In this document: positions 25,962 through 34,596 of the stretch, piece after piece | How the letters are laid out: each line of letters opens with the position of its first letter | How positions within the stretch are numbered: position 1 is the stretch's first letter | Assembly (NCBI GenBank): GCA_934378145.1 | Contig: CAKXXW010000004.1 | Coordinates: 34,307-98,306, forward strand | Reading direction: 5' to 3' | DNA length: 64,000 nt | DNA from: an uncultured Eubacteriales bacterium | Lineage (GTDB): Bacteria; Bacillota; Clostridia; Oscillospirales; CAG-272 | The notes under the pieces: model-generated | Database searches by the model: none | Told to the model about the DNA's origin: nothing | What the model saw: only the letters and a program-made list of their open reading frames with translations | Translations under genes and position numbers: made by a program

Positions 25962-27515
25962 TCAGCTGTCTTTGTCCTTTCTGAACACCCCGCGGAGCCA
26001 TTCGCGGTCCTCGCGGTCAAGGGTCCCCGTGATCGCGAGCATGATAAGGTAGAGAAGTATCGCCGTGAGGATATGGAGCGTCAGAGAGAGCCACGGTATG
26101 CTTATCTGCGGCAGGAAACGGAAGGCGAGGCTCGTGAAGACGGTCGAACCTACGGTACACAGCAGTGGCTTGAGTATCCACGGGATGAGCCTCGGCTTCA
26201 TTCCCGACGAGCACAGGAGCCTTGTCGCGCTGAGACCGAAATTCAGCACCTCCATGGCGAAAACTATGAAGATGTAGCCGTTTATGCCGAAGCGGGGGAT
26301 GAGGAGCTTCACAAGTACCACGGAGATTGCCGCGTCGATGATGTTGATGTTCATTGAGTAGAACTGGTGTCCGAGACCTTTCAGCATGGCATCGGTCGTG
26401 CTGTCAAGGTACATGACGGGGATCAGCGGGGCGAGCAGGCGGATATATTCGGCGGCTTCCTCACTGTTGTAGAAGAGCATACCTATCTCGCCCGAAAAGC
26501 AGAGAAGTATCCCCGAAACTCCTATCGAAAATATCAGAGAAAACTGCCATACGCGTCCGGCGATATACCGGACGCGGTTTTTATGTCCGCGTGCGAGGCA
26601 GTCGGAAAGCTCGGGGATCGTCATTCCGGCAAAGGAGGCGATGAGCGCCGCAGGGAAAAGTATGACCGGAAACGCCATGCTCTGGAATGTGCCGTAGGCG
26701 GCGAGGGAGTGTTCGCGTGAGGCTCCGCTCTTTCTCAGCCCGTCGGGGATGAGGATATGCTCGACCGTCAGCAGTCCCGAGCGCGCATAGGTCGAAAAAG
26801 CGACCGGCAGCGCGATGCCGAGCAGCCTTGCCGTGACCGCTCCTCCGTTTTCCGTTCTGCCCGAGCCTTTCAGGTATTTTTTCCTGTCGCGTATGTAGAG
26901 TATCATCATAAGGAAAAACGAGAAGATCTCCGACACCGTACTGCCGAGGATTAGGGCTATGCAGGCGTTTTCGATGCCTTCCGGAAGCACCGACATGAGC
27001 AGAAGGGTCGTGACGGTTATCTTTATCGCCTGTTCGGCGACCTGCGATGCGGCGTTCTTCGCCACGCGGCGTACCGCCGTGAAGTAGCCGTTCAGCGCCG
27101 AGCAGACGGCTATCAGCGGCAAGGATATTGCCATAAGGCGCAAAGGCACGAGCGTCCTCTGATCGTCGAGCCAGTGCGAGCTTATCACGGGGGCGAGGAA
27201 GAAGAGCAGTGATGCCGCCGATATGCCGAAGAAGACCGAATAGGCAAAGCATCTCTGCATCGAGGCTATGGCAAGGCTGTCGTCGTCGTGTCCGAGCGCC
27301 TCGGCGACCATACGCGTCGTCGCGAGCGATATTCCCGAGGTCGCAAGGGTCAGCGCGAATCCGTAGACGCTCGATATGAGCGAGAAGAGTCCGAGCGCCT
27401 CGGCTCCGACCTTATTCGATACGAAAACATTGAAAGCCAGCGCCACGCCCCTCATAAAGAGCGTCGTAAGTGTAAGAAGTGCCGCATTGCAAAGATACTG
27501 TTTGAGCCTTTTCAT
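25962..27515 (-). CDS. MATE/MOP-superfamily lipid-linked oligosaccharide flippase (SpoVB/MurJ-like)
   Basis: 517 residues with about 14 hydrophobic spans and GGAAGGAG before ATG 27515. It begins with a short basic stretch and LTLTTLFMRGVALAFN, and has the polysaccharide-flippase pattern throughout (VGAEALGLFSLISSVYG, GLGHQFYSMNINIIDA). It probably moves a lipid-linked cell-wall or spore-cortex precursor across the membrane. A second homologue is at 59277-60965. It stands alone on this strand. Confidence 0.85.
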   Translation of the reverse strand: MKRLKQYLCNAALLTLTTLFMRGVALAFNVFVSNKVGAEALGLFSLISSVYGFALTLATSGISLATTRMVAEALGHDDDSLAIASMQRCFAYSVFFGISAASLLFFLAPVISSHWLDDQRTLVPLRLMAISLPLIAVCSALNGYFTAVRRVAKNAASQVAEQAIKITVTTLLLMSVLPEGIENACIALILGSTVSEIFSFFLMMILYIRDRKKYLKGSGRTENGGAVTARLLGIALPVAFSTYARSGLLTVEHILIPDGLRKSGASREHSLAAYGTFQSMAFPVILFPAALIASFAGMTIPELSDCLARGHKNRVRYIAGRVWQFSLIFSIGVSGILLCFSGEIGMLFYNSEEAAEYIRLLAPLIPVMYLDSTTDAMLKGLGHQFYSMNINIIDAAISVVLVKLLIPRFGINGYIFIVFAMEVLNFGLSATRLLCSSGMKPRLIPWILKPLLCTVGSTVFTSLAFRFLPQISIPWLSLTLHILTAILLYLIMLAITGTLDREDREWLRGVFRKDKDS

Positions 27516-27601
27516 CTTTTTTCTCCTTCCGTTTGTCCTGATATATAAAGATATGACGCTTCCGGACAGGTTAGAATTTTTATTTCGGGGCGTTATGCTT
27601 A

Positions 27602-27630
27602 TTTACAATCGCGGAATAATATGATATAAT
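27602..27630 (+). promoter_or_regulatory. Sigma-A promoter for the CMP-kinase-like gene
   Basis: TTTACA, 17 bases, TATAAT with TGA extension, 20 bases before the start codon; AAGGAGG lies in between. Confidence 0.8.
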
Positions 27631-27650
27631 AAAATCAAGGAGGGATCGGA

Positions 27651-28280
27651 ATGAAAAGAAATATTGCAGTGACCATCGCAAGACAGTACGGAAGCGGAGG
27701 CAGAGAGATCGGAAACCGCGTCGCCGATATACTCGGGGTCAAGGTATATGACCGCGAGCTTATCACGATGGCGGCGAGCAAGAGCGGTCTGCCCGCCGAT
27801 TCGCTTGACCATGTTGACGAGAAGGCGACGAACAGCCTTCTTTACACCCTTGCCATGGGGTCGTCCCTTTTCGGCAGTTCGGCGGCGGGCTTCAATATGC
27901 CGGTCAACGACAAGCTCTTTATCGTCCAATCCGAGATAATCGGAAATATCGCGGACAGCGAGAGCTGTGTTATCGTCGGGCGCTGCGGGGACTATGTGCT
28001 TCGCGATCATCCGGGTACTCTCAGCGTGTTCGTCTACGCTCCGTCCGAGGAGAGGATAAAACGCATCATGGAGCGCCACTCGGTCGGGTATGATGAGGCG
28101 AAGGAGCTTATGAACAAGACCGACAGGCGCAGAATAAACTATTACAACTTCTATACCGGCAGAAAATGGGGCAAATTCGATCACTACGATCTTATGATAA
28201 ACAGCCACCTGCTCGGCATCGAAGGCTCGGCGCAGATAATCGCCGATATGGCTGAAAGGTTCCGGAACAGTGAAGATTAA
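27651..28280 (+). CDS. Cytidylate kinase-like P-loop protein
   Basis: 209 residues with AAGGAGGG. N-terminus IAVTIARQYGSGGREIGNRV carries the modified P-loop (GSGGREIG) of the cytidylate-kinase-like family, and YDRELI follows near 40. VIVGRCGDYVL (near 105) and an Arg-rich lid MNKTDRRRINYY fit the family. Probably phosphorylates a nucleotide or related small molecule; these paralogues of Cmk are common in Clostridia and uncharacterised. Its last bases overlap the NamZ gene. Confidence 0.85.
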   Translation: MKRNIAVTIARQYGSGGREIGNRVADILGVKVYDRELITMAASKSGLPADSLDHVDEKATNSLLYTLAMGSSLFGSSAAGFNMPVNDKLFIVQSEIIGNIADSESCVIVGRCGDYVLRDHPGTLSVFVYAPSEERIKRIMERHSVGYDEAKELMNKTDRRRINYYNFYTGRKWGKFDHYDLMINSHLLGIEGSAQIIADMAERFRNSED

Positions 28281-29403
28281 GGGCAGGCAGAAGGTCCTCA
28301 ACGGCGTTGACAGGCTTGACACAGCCTCGTCCCTTCTCCGCGGGAAGCGGATTGGGCTTCTCACGAACGCTTCGGGAGTAGACAGGAATGCCGTGCCGAC
28401 AGTCGACCTTATCGCGGATAAATATGACCTTACGGTGCTTTTTGCCCCCGAACACGGGATCAGGACGAATCTTCAGGACGGACGCTGGGGCGACGACGCG
28501 AAGGATCCCGAGACGGGCGCAAAGCTCGTTACCGTCCGCCACGGGGAGAGCGAAGACCTCAAGGCGGCGCTTGAAGAAATTGATGTCCTTGTCTACGACA
28601 TTCAGGATGTCGGGGCAAGGTTCTATACCTATATCTACTGCCTTGCCGACCTCATGAGGCTTTGCGCCGGGGCGGGCAGGGAGGTGGTCGTTCTCGACCG
28701 TATAAACCCCATCGGGGGCATCGGGATCGAGGGCGCTCTGCTTGAGGAAAAATATTTTTCGGGCATCGGGGAATTTCCGATACCGACGCGCTACGGACTG
28801 ACCGTCGGCGAGCTTGCGAAGTTCATAAACAGGGAATACGGCATAAACTGCCGGCTGAATGTTGTACCCTGCGCCGGATGGGACAGAAGGCTTTTTGCCG
28901 ATGACACCGACCTTCTGTGGGTCAATCCGTCGCCGAACATAACCTCGGTCAACTGCGCGATAAACTATGTCGGGACCTGTATATTCGAGGCCACGAACAT
29001 CTCGGAGGGAAGGGGAACGACACGGCCCTTCGACCTTGTCGGTGCGCCCTTTGTCGATTCGGCGCGCCTGGCTCAGAGGATGACGGCACTGAAGCTCGAC
29101 GGAGTCGTCTTCCGCCGCGCCTTCTTTACGCCGCAGTTCGGCAAATACGCGGGCGAGACATGCGAGGGGGTCGAGCTTCATATACGCGACCGTGCGTCGT
29201 ATTCGCCCTTTGAGACGATGCTTTACCTTTACCGCGAGCTGTCGTACTACCGTGAATTCGAGGCGAAGGAGCAGAGCGTCTGCCTGCGCTTCGGGAACGA
29301 TTCCCTCTGCGGCGAATATGTCGATCCGGAGGCGATAATGAAGGCATGCGCGGCGCCTCTCAGAGCATATATGAAGAAGGCGTCTGCCTACCTCATATAC
29401 TGA
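28270..29403 (+). CDS. namZ: NamZ-like exo-beta-N-acetylmuramidase (DUF1343, GH171)
   Basis: 377 residues from GTG 28270, overlapping the previous gene by 11 bases. Family signatures are clear: [65 protein letters not shown] and [17 protein letters not shown]. In characterised members this enzyme removes terminal N-acetylmuramic acid from peptidoglycan fragments. No signal peptide is visible, so it would act on imported muropeptides. A sugar kinase for the products is not adjacent, though a BadF-type kinase lies at 47202. Confidence 0.85.
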   Translation: MKIKGRQKVLNGVDRLDTASSLLRGKRIGLLTNASGVDRNAVPTVDLIADKYDLTVLFAPEHGIRTNLQDGRWGDDAKDPETGAKLVTVRHGESEDLKAALEEIDVLVYDIQDVGARFYTYIYCLADLMRLCAGAGREVVVLDRINPIGGIGIEGALLEEKYFSGIGEFPIPTRYGLTVGELAKFINREYGINCRLNVVPCAGWDRRLFADDTDLLWVNPSPNITSVNCAINYVGTCIFEATNISEGRGTTRPFDLVGAPFVDSARLAQRMTALKLDGVVFRRAFFTPQFGKYAGETCEGVELHIRDRASYSPFETMLYLYRELSYYREFEAKEQSVCLRFGNDSLCGEYVDPEAIMKACAAPLRAYMKKASAYLIY

Positions 29404-29438
29404 AAAATAAAAAATTTCCGCAAAGTGAAAAAAGCCCC

Positions 29439-29467
29439 TTGACACAGAGGGCTGTATGCATTATCAT
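29439..29467 (+). promoter_or_regulatory. Sigma-A promoter for rubredoxin
   Basis: TTGACA, 17 bases, TATCAT. Confidence 0.75.
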
Positions 29468-29498
29468 AATAAGGCATTTTTTCGGGAAGGGAGGGAAA

Positions 29499-29693
29499 AT
29501 GATGAAGCTGTATGTCTGCGAGCTGTGCGGATACGAATACAATCCCAAGGAAGGCGACCCGGATAACGGGATCGAGCCGGGGACCGAATTCGAGGATCTG
29601 CCCGCCGACTGGGTCTGCCCGCTTTGCGGCGCGGGGAAAGAGGACTTCGAGACCGAAGAAGTCGAAGATAATGAATCTATACTTGACGAGTGA
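29499..29693 (+). CDS. Rubredoxin
   Basis: 64 residues; two adjacent ATGs (29499 and 29502), the second better spaced from GGGAGGG. The iron ligands are CELCG near 8-11 and CPLCG near 41-44, with the conserved [16 protein letters not shown] between them. An acidic tail of 15 residues extends past the usual end. It carries single electrons, typically in oxygen and peroxide defence of anaerobes. It is monocistronic. Confidence 0.95.
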   Translation: MMKLYVCELCGYEYNPKEGDPDNGIEPGTEFEDLPADWVCPLCGAGKEDFETEEVEDNESILDE

Positions 29694-29722
29694 AACAACA
29701 CTGTCGGAAAAAATAAAGGAAA

Positions 29723-29756
29723 CGGGACTGCAATAAGCAGCCCCGATCTTTTGTTT
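29723..29756 (+). terminator. Terminator after rubredoxin
   Basis: CGGGACTGC with GCAGCCCC (one mismatch) followed by GATCTTTTGTTT. Confidence 0.6.
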
Positions 29757-29781
29757 AAATATAAAAAGTTACATTTTTCTC

Positions 29782-29812
29782 CGGCACCCTCGGGTGCCGC
29801 CTTTTGTTTTTT
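29782..29812 (+). terminator. Second terminator in the rubredoxin 3' region
   Basis: CGGCACCC, short loop, GGGTGCCG, then CCTTTTGTTTTTT. It backs up the first and stands at the convergent gene boundary. Confidence 0.7.
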
Positions 29813-29814
29813 AT

Positions 29815-30540
29815 TTATTTTACTATCGTCAGAAGATTTTCTCTTCCGCGCTTGCCGGAGAGGGTGACGATGCCCGCCTCGCGGAGGATCGCAACGCCCG
29901 CGGCGGCGGAACGGTAGGTGACCTTCGACGCCTTTGCGTACTCCTTTATCGTGAAGGGCGACTCAAGCTCCTCCGGTAGGAAGACCCTGTAATCCTCGGG
30001 GCGGGTGAGGTCTGTCTCGCTTTCGAGACGGAGCGGGAAGCGCTCGTTGCGGCTCGAGCCGCGCTTGCCGCCGTTTCCCCAGCCGTCAAGGTTACGATGC
30101 TCCTCCATATCTATGAGCATTATCTTCACCGAAAAGCCTTCCTCGCGGATGAATTTTTTCAGCTTTGCAAGCTCGTAGAGCGAATCGTACAGCCTTCCGG
30201 TCTTCGGACTTCGGCGGCGTCGGCTCACCTCTCCCGTCGAGGGATCGACCCACGCGAGCCATTTGCGGTACGGAAGGGGGAACACTACCCTGACATTCGC
30301 CCTTTCGAGGAGGGGCGGGAGCTTTTTTGCGAGGCGTTCGAGGCTCCGCGTCTGTATCTCTGTGATGCCGTCCTCGTTGTAAACATCGGCGACCTTGCCG
30401 CCGACGCTTACCTCGTGAAAATACGGGTCGGGTTCGATGTAGTATTTAAGCACCGCATGGAGCGTTTTTTCACCGAGAGTGCCGATGCCCCCGTCGTGCG
30501 AGGCGGCGGTTATAGCCTCTCTGAAGCGTTCGTCGTTCAC
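29815..30540 (-). CDS. Predicted PD-(D/E)XK nuclease-like protein with C-terminal winged helix
   Basis: 241 residues; ATG 30540 overlaps the stop of the upstream gene (ATGA). An early helix contains GEKTLHAVLKYY, followed by GGKVADVYNEDGITEIQTR, which fits the Glu, Asp and E-x-Q catalytic pattern of PD-(D/E)XK nucleases (about 23-65). The middle is basic (SRRRRSPKTGRLYDS). Residues 190-241 resemble a winged helix (FTIKEYAKASKVTYRSAAAG, then GKRGRENLL). It may be a DNA-acting enzyme or a regulator built on a nuclease fold. I know no named family. Confidence 0.55.
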   Translation of the reverse strand: MNDERFREAITAASHDGGIGTLGEKTLHAVLKYYIEPDPYFHEVSVGGKVADVYNEDGITEIQTRSLERLAKKLPPLLERANVRVVFPLPYRKWLAWVDPSTGEVSRRRRSPKTGRLYDSLYELAKLKKFIREEGFSVKIMLIDMEEHRNLDGWGNGGKRGSSRNERFPLRLESETDLTRPEDYRVFLPEELESPFTIKEYAKASKVTYRSAAAGVAILREAGIVTLSGKRGRENLLTIVK

Positions 30541-32192
30541 TTTCCGAGGTTTTCTTTTATCAGCAGGTTTATCTTTTCGCGCACGGCGAGGACTTCATAA
30601 GAGCTTTTCGCGCACCTGTCGAAGGCTATCTCTCCGGAGATCTCCTCGATGGCTCTCACCGTTGCGTCCTTGCCGATGAGCGAGGCACAGAGCGAGAACG
30701 CCGAAAGATCCTCGAGCGCCTCATGGAAGACGACGAGCCTCAGCGATTCGTAGGCTCCGTCGGGGGCGGGATAGACCGAGAAGGCGTCGCCCGAGGGCGC
30801 GAAGTAGTTGCCCGTCGTGTCAAGGTAGGGGTTTACCGGCGAAAGCGAGAACTGCGAGTTATAGAAATTGTAGCCCCACTGAAGGAAGCCGGCGATGTCA
30901 TATCTGAAAAACTGTGCGCCTATGCAGCGGGTGCGGTAGGACGGCATGGCGAAGAATCGATTGCTGACTCCGACCGACTGACTGCAACAGTAGTATGTCC
31001 AGAGGTCCTTGATGTTCGCGTCAAGGAAGGGCTTTATGTGGTTGTTTGCGGGGATGGGGGTCCTTACAAGTCCCGATTCGTAGAATTCGATGTTCGAGAG
31101 GGCGTCCGCCACCGTGCAGTCGGCAAGGATGTCGGCGACGACCGCACGCGAGCGCTTGTATTGGTCGAGGACTTTGATATTCGGTTCGTCGGAGATATGG
31201 AAGATGCAGCGGTCAAGGTCTCCGCGCGCCTTCATATACTCTTTGAATTCGGTGAGGAAGGTGCGCAGGAAATGGGAATATTCGATGCCGTCCGCCTCGG
31301 TCTCCCAGCCGAAGATGCGGCGGTATTCTCCGCCTACGGTCGCCATTACCTTCGGCGCGTGCGCGGCTCCCCATTGGGTGAAGAGGTGCGAGATCTCAAG
31401 GTATTTTACGCCGCACCTGTTGCACATTTTTATCCACTTCGCGAGATTTCCGAAGTCGAAGGTGTAGTTCCCGAGACCGTCGGACTCCACTCCGACGAGC
31501 TGAACGGTCAGCCTCTCGTGTCCCGGCGCGGTGTCGAGCGGGGGAGTGAAGACCGGGGTGAGGATCGTGTTTATCCCGTTTCTAACGGCGGTCTTTATAT
31601 AGTTTTCGGTGAGGCTCCACCATCTGCGCGAAAATACCTCGCAGCAGTGATACTGCGCCACGCAGTCGCCGTGGAACCACTGTGTGACTTTTATCTTCTG
31701 CTCCGGCAGGCTCGCGTCGATGATCTCAAGGTCGAGCTTTTCCTCGGCACGCACCTCTCCCGCGTCGTCGGTGAGGGTGAATGTCAGCGTGAAATTTCCG
31801 TATGCCGATCCGTCCGGCTCAAAGGTGAAGAAGTAAGCCCTTGCCTCGTCGCGGACGACGGGGACCCTGCCTCCGTTCCCGAGCGGGAGGAGCAGGTCGG
31901 GATAAAGGCCCTTTTCGGTGCGGAGATAATTGTCGTCGCATCTGCCGGGATAGCAGGGCAGAAGCGAGGGAAGGCACTCTACGGTGCGCACCGAAAAGCT
32001 GCACGGCGCACCCGTGACCCCGGGCGTCAGGAATATACGGTGCGGCGCGTCATCTCCGTAAGCTCTCGCAAGGAGCTGGACAGAGAAACGCTCATTTTTC
32101 AGCACCGACAGACGGGTGAGCGCGGGAAAATCCGCGACGGTCTGGTCGGGGAAGCATTTTTCGAGCGACGATACGAGTCTTGTTTCTGTCAT
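30537..32192 (-). CDS. GH123-like glycosidase (DUF4091 family)
   Basis: 551 residues, no signal peptide, GGGAGG before ATG 32192. An N-terminal beta domain (1-180) precedes a TIM-barrel-like region starting near VTQWFHGDCVAQY. The sequence HISDEPN (about 335-341) matches the Asp-Glu pair used by GH123 beta-N-acetylgalactosaminidases in substrate-assisted catalysis. The C-terminal part fits DUF4091 (FLQWGYNFYNSQFS, RLVVFHEALEDL). It probably cleaves a GalNAc-containing or related glycan intracellularly. It is co-transcribed with the nuclease-like gene. Confidence 0.7.
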   Translation of the reverse strand: MTETRLVSSLEKCFPDQTVADFPALTRLSVLKNERFSVQLLARAYGDDAPHRIFLTPGVTGAPCSFSVRTVECLPSLLPCYPGRCDDNYLRTEKGLYPDLLLPLGNGGRVPVVRDEARAYFFTFEPDGSAYGNFTLTFTLTDDAGEVRAEEKLDLEIIDASLPEQKIKVTQWFHGDCVAQYHCCEVFSRRWWSLTENYIKTAVRNGINTILTPVFTPPLDTAPGHERLTVQLVGVESDGLGNYTFDFGNLAKWIKMCNRCGVKYLEISHLFTQWGAAHAPKVMATVGGEYRRIFGWETEADGIEYSHFLRTFLTEFKEYMKARGDLDRCIFHISDEPNIKVLDQYKRSRAVVADILADCTVADALSNIEFYESGLVRTPIPANNHIKPFLDANIKDLWTYYCCSQSVGVSNRFFAMPSYRTRCIGAQFFRYDIAGFLQWGYNFYNSQFSLSPVNPYLDTTGNYFAPSGDAFSVYPAPDGAYESLRLVVFHEALEDLSAFSLCASLIGKDATVRAIEEISGEIAFDRCAKSSYEVLAVREKINLLIKENLGK

Positions 32193-32234
32193 TTTCTGTA
32201 TCCTCCCGGATAAATTTTCGGTATTTACCGATAA

Positions 32235-32263
32235 ATTCTATCATATCGGAGCGGATATTTCAA
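32235..32263 (-). promoter_or_regulatory. Promoter for the GH123-like operon
   Basis: Reverse strand TTGAAA, 17 bases, TAGAAT with TGA extension. Confidence 0.65.
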
Positions 32264-32271
32264 TATTATTG

Positions 32272-32300
32272 TTGAAAAAAACGCGGCGGTGTGTTATAAT
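32272..32300 (+). promoter_or_regulatory. Promoter for the rRNA methyltransferase operon
   Basis: TTGAAA, 17 bases, TATAAT with TGT extension. It lies back to back with the reverse promoter, eight bases apart. Confidence 0.75.
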
Positions 32301-32330
32301 TAACATAATTAAGAGTTTACGGAGTTTTTG

Positions 32331-33476
32331 ATGAAAGTACAGCTTGTTGCGACCTGTATGTTCGGGCTTGAGCGCTTCCTCGGCGAGGAGATCGACGCGC
32401 TCGGCTGCCGCAGGCTTGAGACCATTGACGGCAGAGTGACCTTCGAGGGCGATGCCGCCGACGCTGCGCGGGCGAATGTAAACCTTCGGTGCGCCGAACG
32501 GGTGCTGCTTAAGGTCGGGTCCTTTGAGGCGAGGACCTTCACCGAGCTTTTCGACGCGACGAAGGCGCTCCCCTGGGAGGATTACATAGGAAAGAACGAT
32601 GCCTTTCCGGTGCGCGGACATTCGGTGAAGAGTACGCTTTTCTCGGTATCCGACTGCCAGAGCATAATGAAAAAGGCTGTCGTTGACAGACTGTCGTCAA
32701 AGTACGGCATAAAATGGTTTGAGGAGACCGGAATAACCTATCAGATAGAGTTTTTCATAATCCGCGACCTTGTGACCGTGATGCTCGATCTCTCGGGCGT
32801 GGGACTTCATAAGCGCGGCTACCGTCCCGCGGCGGGCGCGGCACCTCTTCGTGAGACGCTTGCGGCGGCACTCGTGCTGAATTCGAGGCCGAGGGAGAAT
32901 GTCCTTCTCTGGGATCCCTTCTGCGGCTCGGGAACGATACCGACAGAGGCTTCTATGATAATGACGCACCGTGCGCCGGGGATGAACCGGAGCTTTTCGG
33001 GAGAGGCGTATGCCTTCCTGCCGCACGGCATATGGGATGCGGCAAGGGAAGAGGCGCGCGACGCCGTCGACGACAGCACAGCCTTTGAGGCTTACGGAAG
33101 CGATACCGACGCCCGGGTGCTTGACTTTGCCCGTGAGAACGCAAGGCGAGCCGGCGTTGAGTCAAGGATAAAATTCTTTGAAGCCGACGCGCGCAAGATA
33201 AAAAAGCCCGCCGACAGGCGCGGGACTGTCATCTGCAATCCGCCCTACGGTGAGAGGATGATGACCTCGGCGGAGGTCGAGAGCCTTTACCGCGATGTCG
33301 GGAGATGCTTCTCGGCGCTCTCTCCGTGGCAGATATACATCCTGTCATCCTATCCGTCCTTTGAGCGCTTCTACGGCGCTAAAGCCGACAAGGTGAGAAA
33401 GTTATATAACGGTATGATACCGTGTAATTTATATCAGTACTTCAAAAATCCCGAAAAAACGGGGAAGAAGTTCTGA
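32331..33476 (+). CDS. THUMP-domain class I RNA N2-guanine methyltransferase (RlmL/YpsC-like)
   Basis: 381 residues from ATG 32331. Residues 1-60 are the ferredoxin-like lead-in (LVATCMFGLERFLGEEI), about 60-155 the THUMP domain, and the rest a Rossmann methyltransferase. WDPFCGSGTIPTEA is the S-adenosylmethionine loop and ICNPPYGERM the catalytic NPPY motif. It should methylate a guanine of 23S rRNA (the RlmL position by homology). It leads a transcript that continues into the zinc-ribbon gene at 33500. Confidence 0.9.
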   Translation: MKVQLVATCMFGLERFLGEEIDALGCRRLETIDGRVTFEGDAADAARANVNLRCAERVLLKVGSFEARTFTELFDATKALPWEDYIGKNDAFPVRGHSVKSTLFSVSDCQSIMKKAVVDRLSSKYGIKWFEETGITYQIEFFIIRDLVTVMLDLSGVGLHKRGYRPAAGAAPLRETLAAALVLNSRPRENVLLWDPFCGSGTIPTEASMIMTHRAPGMNRSFSGEAYAFLPHGIWDAAREEARDAVDDSTAFEAYGSDTDARVLDFARENARRAGVESRIKFFEADARKIKKPADRRGTVICNPPYGERMMTSAEVESLYRDVGRCFSALSPWQIYILSSYPSFERFYGAKADKVRKLYNGMIPCNLYQYFKNPEKTGKKF

Positions 33477-33499
33477 AAGACTGAAAAGGAGGAATCATT

Positions 33500-33997
33500 A
33501 TGTTTTGCAGACAATGCGGGAAGGAGCTTCCCGACGGCGTGAAATTCTGCCCCGCCTGCGGTGCGGAGGTAAATCCCGCGCAGGAGGCACCGAAGCCGGA
33601 ACCCATGCAGCCGGTGGATGAAGCACCGAATACCTCGGCGAATGCTGAAAATACCGGGAAGTGGAATGTTCTCGCGATCGTGAGTTTTTCGATTGCGGTT
33701 GCATGTGTTCTCGGTTATCTGGCGGGAGGCTTTTTCCTTCACATTGTAACTCTCATACTTTCGATCGTATCACTTACTCAGTTCAGGCACGATCCGACTA
33801 TGAAGGGCAAGGGCTTCGCTGTCGCGGGAACCGTTATCTCATCGGTGTCGGTCGGGCTGTCTGTTATCGGAACGATAGTTTATCTGATAATGACTATGCT
33901 CGGTATCGTTGCAACCGGTGTTATCGGCGGTATATTCAACGAGATCTTCAAAGAAATATTCTCGTCGTCCGTACTGCTCCCGACCCTGTTTTTCTGA
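33500..33997 (+). CDS. Zinc-ribbon membrane protein (DUF4190-like)
   Basis: 165 residues with AAAGGAGG. An N-terminal zinc ribbon (FCRQCGKELPDGVKFCPACG) is joined by a Pro/Glu-rich linker to two or three hydrophobic segments (about 53-85 and 105-140) around a short QFRHDPTMKGKGFAVAG loop typical of DUF4190. Function unknown; proteins of this plan are abundant in Clostridia. It has a paralogue in the next gene. Confidence 0.75.
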   Translation: MFCRQCGKELPDGVKFCPACGAEVNPAQEAPKPEPMQPVDEAPNTSANAENTGKWNVLAIVSFSIAVACVLGYLAGGFFLHIVTLILSIVSLTQFRHDPTMKGKGFAVAGTVISSVSVGLSVIGTIVYLIMTMLGIVATGVIGGIFNEIFKEIFSSSVLLPTLFF

Positions 33998-34034
33998 CAT
34001 AAGTCACACATATAATTTTACGGAGGTATAACCA

Positions 34035-34550
34035 ATGAATTGTCCTAACTGCAATCAGCCGATCGAGGAAGGCACGAAGTTCTGCACGAACTGCGGCGCA
34101 TCGGTCGCGCAGCAGACCGCCGAGGTAAAGACCGAAGAAGTAAAGCCCGAGCAGACCGTTGAAGTGAAGACCGAAGAAGTAAAGACCGAACCGACAGCCG
34201 AGGTAAAGACCGAAAATACCGCGTGGCAGGCTCCCGAGCAGCCCGCGCCGACGATGACGCCCGATACATCTTACTATGAGGAGCCGAAGAAGACGACAAA
34301 CGGTTTCGCGATCGCGGGACTTATAGTCTCACTTGTGACGCCGTTCAGCTTTATTTCTCTCGCACTCAGCATTATCGGACTTGTGTTCGCAATAAAGAAG
34401 TGGAATTCGAGCGGCAAGGGCATGGCTATTGCCGGCATCGTTATTTCCGGCATCGAGCTGATCCTTTTGCCGGTACTGGCATTTATAGTTGCACTCATCT
34501 TTACGCTTTCTCCCGAACCGCAACCCGCATTCCTTCTCGCACTGCTGTAA
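34035..34550 (+). CDS. Zinc-ribbon membrane protein with EVKTE repeats (DUF4190-like)
   Basis: 171 residues with ACGGAGGT. Zinc ribbon NCPNCNQPIEEGTKFCTNCG, then four imperfect repeats of EVKTEEVKPEQT-type (residues about 32-65), then a DUF4190-like two-span region with NGFAIAGLIVSLVTPF and SSGKGMAIAGIVIS. Clearly a paralogue of the preceding gene and probably in the same operon. The repeat looks expandable, since its DNA units are also similar. Confidence 0.75.
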   Translation: MNCPNCNQPIEEGTKFCTNCGASVAQQTAEVKTEEVKPEQTVEVKTEEVKTEPTAEVKTENTAWQAPEQPAPTMTPDTSYYEEPKKTTNGFAIAGLIVSLVTPFSFISLALSIIGLVFAIKKWNSSGKGMAIAGIVISGIELILLPVLAFIVALIFTLSPEPQPAFLLALL

Positions 34551-34596
34551 AATAAAACATAAAAGCTCCCTTTACGGGAGAGAACAGGTGACAAAA

